Position numbers and translations under genes: made by a program | The notes under the pieces: model-generated | The model's input: only the letters and a program-made list of their open reading frames with translations | What the model was told of the DNA's origin: nothing | Database searches by the model: none | NCBI RefSeq assembly: GCF_010093085.1 | Contig: NZ_MSRC01000022.1 | Span: forward strand, 1-64,000 | DNA: 64,000 bases | Source of the DNA: Bacillus sp. SKDU12 | Lineage (GTDB): Bacteria; Bacillota; Bacilli; Bacillales; Bacillaceae | Reading direction: 5' to 3' | Shown: in pieces, positions 61,186-64,000 of the stretch | Layout of the letters: each line of letters begins with the position of its first letter | How positions within the stretch are numbered: the first letter of the stretch is position 1

Positions 61186-62147
61186 CAGCGGATCGACGGC
61201 CTTTGAACCGGCACCTTCACAGCGGACATAATCTCCCTTACAATCACTTCTGCCTGAATCCCTTCAAATTTCACCTCAGGGTTTAGCAGCATCCGGTGCG
61301 GCAGCGTAAAAGGAGCCAAATATTGAATATCATCCGGAATAACATAGTCACGATGATGCATCAGTGCGTATGCCTGTGCCGCTTTCATGAGAGCAATTGA
61401 TCCGCGCGGACTGACGCCTAATTGAATAGAAGCGTGCTGTCTCGTTTTCTGCACAATTTCAACAATATATTCCTTGATGCTGTCATCAGCCCGGACATTC
61501 TGCACTTCCCGCTGTAAACGGATGAAGTCTTCTTTCGCAAGGACCGGTTCAAGCGTCTCAATCGGATGGCTGTTTTCCTGAAGAGATAAGACGTCCAGCT
61601 CCTCATGAAAGGACGGATAACCCATGCGAAGTTTGAATAGAAAACGGTCAAGCTGGGCTTCTGGCAAAGGATAGGTCCCTTCATATTCAACCGGGTTTTG
61701 GGTTGCCATCACAAAAAACGGAGCGTCAAGCGGCATCGTATGGCCATCCACCGTTACACTTCCCTCTTCCATCGCTTCAAGCAAAGCTGACTGTGTCTTT
61801 GGAGAAGTGCGGTTGATTTCATCAGCAAGCACGATATTTCCCATAATCGGGCCGGGACGGTATTCAAATTCCATCGTTTTCGCATTATAGATGGAAACGC
61901 CGGTTACATCAGACGGCAACAAATCCGGTGTGAATTGGATTCTTTTAAAATCAGCGCCGATTGACCTTGCCAGCGCGCGAACCATCATCGTTTTACCGAC
62001 TCCGGGTACATCCTCAAGCAGCACGTGCCCTTTGGCAAGAATGGCTGCTAAGCTGAGTATGGCGATGTCTCGTTTTCCAACCATTACTCTATTAATATGT
62101 TCAACTGCTTTCCCCAGCAAAGGGTGCAGGTCTTCTTGGTATGCCAT
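61185..62147 (-). CDS. yeaC: MoxR-family AAA ATPase YeaC
   Basis: The 320-residue protein has Walker A LLEDVPGVGKTMMVRALA, Walker B NIVLADEINRTSPK, sensor 1 PFFVMATQNPVEYEGTYPLP and the C-terminal lid with SPRGSIALMKAAQAYAL: a MoxR chaperone-like ATPase. ATG 62147 is preceded by AGGAGG; the ATG at 62165 overlaps that site. It is first in yeaC-yeaD-yebA, and the chain of near-overlaps suggests one transcript. Confidence 0.93.
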   Translation of the reverse strand: MAYQEDLHPLLGKAVEHINRVMVGKRDIAILSLAAILAKGHVLLEDVPGVGKTMMVRALARSIGADFKRIQFTPDLLPSDVTGVSIYNAKTMEFEYRPGPIMGNIVLADEINRTSPKTQSALLEAMEEGSVTVDGHTMPLDAPFFVMATQNPVEYEGTYPLPEAQLDRFLFKLRMGYPSFHEELDVLSLQENSHPIETLEPVLAKEDFIRLQREVQNVRADDSIKEYIVEIVQKTRQHASIQLGVSPRGSIALMKAAQAYALMHHRDYVIPDDIQYLAPFTLPHRMLLNPEVKFEGIQAEVIVREIMSAVKVPVQRPSIR

Positions 62148-62297
62148 TCTTTTCCTCCTAGTCATCTACAAAATTCTTCATATTAGTAACCTAACTTTAC
62201 CACAAAAAGCGATTTGTATAAAAAAACGATTCTAGTAAATTAATTCCAATCCAGCAGGTCAAATCACACAAAAGAGCAACTGTCACAGAAAGCTTGA

Positions 62298-63170
62298 TTA
62301 CTTGTATTTTAAAGGCTCCATATGGACATGTGAATAATCAATCGCATGCTCCTCCTTCATTCTCCGCTCAATTTCATTGGCAATATCGTGACTCTCTATC
62401 ATATTTAAATCTGCCGATACCTCAACTACCACGTCTACGTATACCGTACTGCCCACATATCTCGCTTTAATATCTGTTAAGCGGCTCACACCCGATACCT
62501 TTTCGATCGTCTGTTTATAAGCTGACATGTCCTTTACGTCGAAGCCGTCTGTCAAAGAGTAAGATGATTCTTTAAAAATATCCCACGCCGTTTTGCAAAT
62601 AAGAAGACCGATCACAAACGCTGTTACCGTATCGATCCAAGCAAGGCGGAATTGCGCAGCCGCGATTCCGATAAACGTGCCGATACTGACAAATGCATCT
62701 GATTTATTATCAGCCGCCGCGGCAAGAAGAGCCTGGCTCTTCACCTTTTTGGCCAGCCTTTTATTATATTGATAGACTGCCATCATCAAAGCTGCCCCGC
62801 CCGCGGCCGTCCAAGCCGCAATCATATCCGGCGTTTCTTGTTTAACAGAAAAAATAGATTCCCCGGCGCTGAACAGCACTTGCAATCCGACAGCCATCAT
62901 AATAAAAGAGGCGATAAGCGATGCGATCGTTTCTGCACGGAAGTGGCCGTATGGATGATTTTCGTCAGGGGGTTTTTGAGAGATACGCAAGCCGATCAGT
63001 ACCGCGACAGAAGCAATAATGTCAGTTGTGTTATTCAAACCGTCCGCCGTAAGTGCTTCCGAATGAAAAAGATAACCGATCATCAGCTTCACCGCAGATA
63101 GGATAAGATACGCGGCAATACTGATCAGGGCTCCGGTTTCTCCCTTTTTCAGTTCATCATATCTCTCCAT
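62298..63170 (-). CDS. mneS: CDF-family manganese exporter MneS (YeaB)
   Basis: The 290-residue protein is a cation diffusion facilitator with six helices. Metal-site residues are in TADGLNNTTDIIAS (first site, N and D) and AADNKSDAFVSIG, and the C-terminal cytoplasmic metal-sensing domain begins at YKQTIEKVSGVSR and ends with the His-rich YSHVHMEPL. YeaB is MneS, the secondary Mn(II) exporter of B. subtilis beside MneP (YdfM), as I recall. ATG 63170 follows GAGAGGTGGG; the ATG at 63284 adds an unlikely leader. Confidence 0.9.
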   Translation of the reverse strand: MERYDELKKGETGALISIAAYLILSAVKLMIGYLFHSEALTADGLNNTTDIIASVAVLIGLRISQKPPDENHPYGHFRAETIASLIASFIMMAVGLQVLFSAGESIFSVKQETPDMIAAWTAAGGAALMMAVYQYNKRLAKKVKSQALLAAAADNKSDAFVSIGTFIGIAAAQFRLAWIDTVTAFVIGLLICKTAWDIFKESSYSLTDGFDVKDMSAYKQTIEKVSGVSRLTDIKARYVGSTVYVDVVVEVSADLNMIESHDIANEIERRMKEEHAIDYSHVHMEPLKYK

Positions 63171-63547
63171 GTAAAACCCACCTCTCCGCCTTTCGTCATC
63201 TATTATTATGATACAAAGCTGAAGCGCAGTGGGTCTACAGAAACATGATTCACCCGCCGCAGAAAAATAGAGACGGCGGAACATTTATTCTCTGCACCAA
63301 CTTATGATCTCTTTTAAAAAATCTCTTCACATTTGTGATCCCCCGTATCTTAAAAAATGACAGCCGCCTGCGGAAATATCTTTTCTATTATTCCAAGAAT
63401 GACTGGAAATACCGTTGACTAAACCCTACAAATTTGAAATAAATCGTTATATTTTCTCACACGAATTTTCGACAAAATGTATATTTGTGATAAGGTTTCA
63501 ATTATCATAATATTCAGTAACAAATTCATTCTTAAAGGAGGCAGCTT
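63171..63547. other. mneS/gabP intergenic region
   Basis: This 377-bp gap holds the divergent start regions of mneS and gabP. The gabP side carries the TnrA box and promoter at 63445-63496; on the mneS side I see AT-rich sequence but no clear MntR box. No open frame with a ribosome site is visible. Confidence 0.5.
63445..63496 (+). promoter_or_regulatory. TnrA box and promoter of gabP
   Basis: CGTTATATTTTCTCACA (63445-63461) fits the TnrA consensus TGTNANAWWWTMTNACA with only the first base different. Downstream TTCGAC (63468-63473) and TAAGGT (63491-63496) are separated by 17 bases. gabP is known to be activated by TnrA under nitrogen limitation. Confidence 0.8.
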
Positions 63548-64000
63548 ATGAACCAAGCTCAATCAGGATTAAAAAAAGGATTAAAAACCCGCCATATGAC
63601 CATGATTTCAATCGCCGGCGTGATTGGAGCCGGCCTTTTTGTAGGCAGCGGTTCAGTGATTCACTCCACAGGTCCTGGTGCCGTTGTCTCTTATGCGTTA
63701 GCCGGATTATTGGTGATTTTTATTATGAGAATGCTTGGTGAGATGTCTGCCGTTAACCCAACGAGCGGATCATTTTCTCAATACGCTCATGATGCCATCG
63801 GACCGTGGGCAGGCTTTACAATCGGATGGCTGTATTGGTTTTTCTGGGTCATTGTCATCGCGATTGAAGCAATCGCCGGTGCCGGCATTATTCAATATTG
63901 GTTTCATGATATTCCGCTGTGGCTGACAAGTTTGATCTTGACGATCGTACTCACCTTGACAAATGTCTACTCCGTTAAATCTTTCGGTGAGTTTGAATAT
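63548..64000 (+). CDS. gabP: GABA permease GabP, 5' part
   Basis: 151 codons are present and the gene runs off the window. The product starts MNQAQSGLKKGLKTRHMTMI and has the amino acid transporter (APC/AAT) signature GVIGAGLFVGSGSVIHSTGP followed by RMLGEMSAVNPTSGSFSQYA. GabP imports gamma-aminobutyrate and also proline. ATG 63548 is preceded by AAAGGAGG. The TnrA box upstream agrees with nitrogen control. Confidence 0.95.
   Translation, partial: MNQAQSGLKKGLKTRHMTMISIAGVIGAGLFVGSGSVIHSTGPGAVVSYALAGLLVIFIMRMLGEMSAVNPTSGSFSQYAHDAIGPWAGFTIGWLYWFFWVIVIAIEAIAGAGIIQYWFHDIPLWLTSLILTIVLTLTNVYSVKSFGEFEY

Overview
The window is a stretch of Firmicutes chromosome that I assign to the Bacillus subtilis group from gene order and protein content: the complete purEKBCSQLFMNHD operon, guaA, pbuG, pcrB-pcrA-ligA-yerH, gatCAB, opuE, swrC, rlmCD, yeeF and rapH-phrH. 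Almost every protein is recognisable as a near match to a strain 168 protein, but the layout is not that of 168. There is no yerD-like gene between yerC and pcrB, an ECF sigma/anti-sigma pair sits between guaA and pbuG, and the stretch between rlmCD and yeeI carries a different accessory gene set. A subspecies or sister species (spizizenii, inaquosorum or vallismortis type) is the likely source; this is an inference from memory of the 168 map.

Layout from left to right. (1) 1-2.6 kb: spore protein YeeK, YebC/PmpR-type regulator YeeI and the RapH-PhrH quorum-sensing pair. (2) 2.7-11 kb, accessory: a broken DUF421 membrane gene, a four-helix Cys-rich (Csp-like) protein, an orphan PD-(D/E)XK-type nuclease, the LXG polymorphic toxin YeeF, a tandem array of YezG immunity genes in progressive decay, two small helical proteins of unknown function, and a second Rap gene whose reading frame runs straight into its Phr pheromone gene. 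(3) 11-18 kb: rlmCD, a structured roughly 300-bp intergenic region, dgkB, swrC and its divergent TetR regulator yerO. (4) 18-25 kb: gatCAB for Gln-tRNA synthesis, opuE with a sigma-B promoter, sapB and yerI. (5) 25-36.8 kb: yerH-ligA-pcrA-pcrB, yerC, yerB, yerA, a DUF2892 protein, and the divergent pair yecA/yezC. (6) 36.8-50 kb: the twelve-gene purine operon, read leftward, with PurR boxes, a consensus promoter, a guanine riboswitch and its terminator in front of purE. (7) 50-64 kb: yebG, yebE, an unlisted 55-residue FbpA-like gene, yebC, pbuG (again PurR boxes plus guanine riboswitch), the ECF sigma/anti-sigma pair, guaA, the yebA-yeaD-yeaC cluster (transglutaminase, DUF58, MoxR ATPase), the manganese exporter mneS (yeaB), and the 5' part of gabP behind a TnrA box.

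How the genes work together. About a third of the window makes and regulates purines: PurR and guanine-sensing leaders act on both the de novo operon and the uptake gene pbuG, and guaA completes GMP synthesis. The accessory segment is a contact-dependent competition locus (toxin plus immunity array) lying between two Rap-Phr peptide-signalling cassettes. The most unusual items are the in-frame Rap-Phr fusion at 9254-10567, the decaying YezG immunity array, the ECF sigma pair with a palindromic promoter, and the repeat-bounded structured element at 12427-12734.
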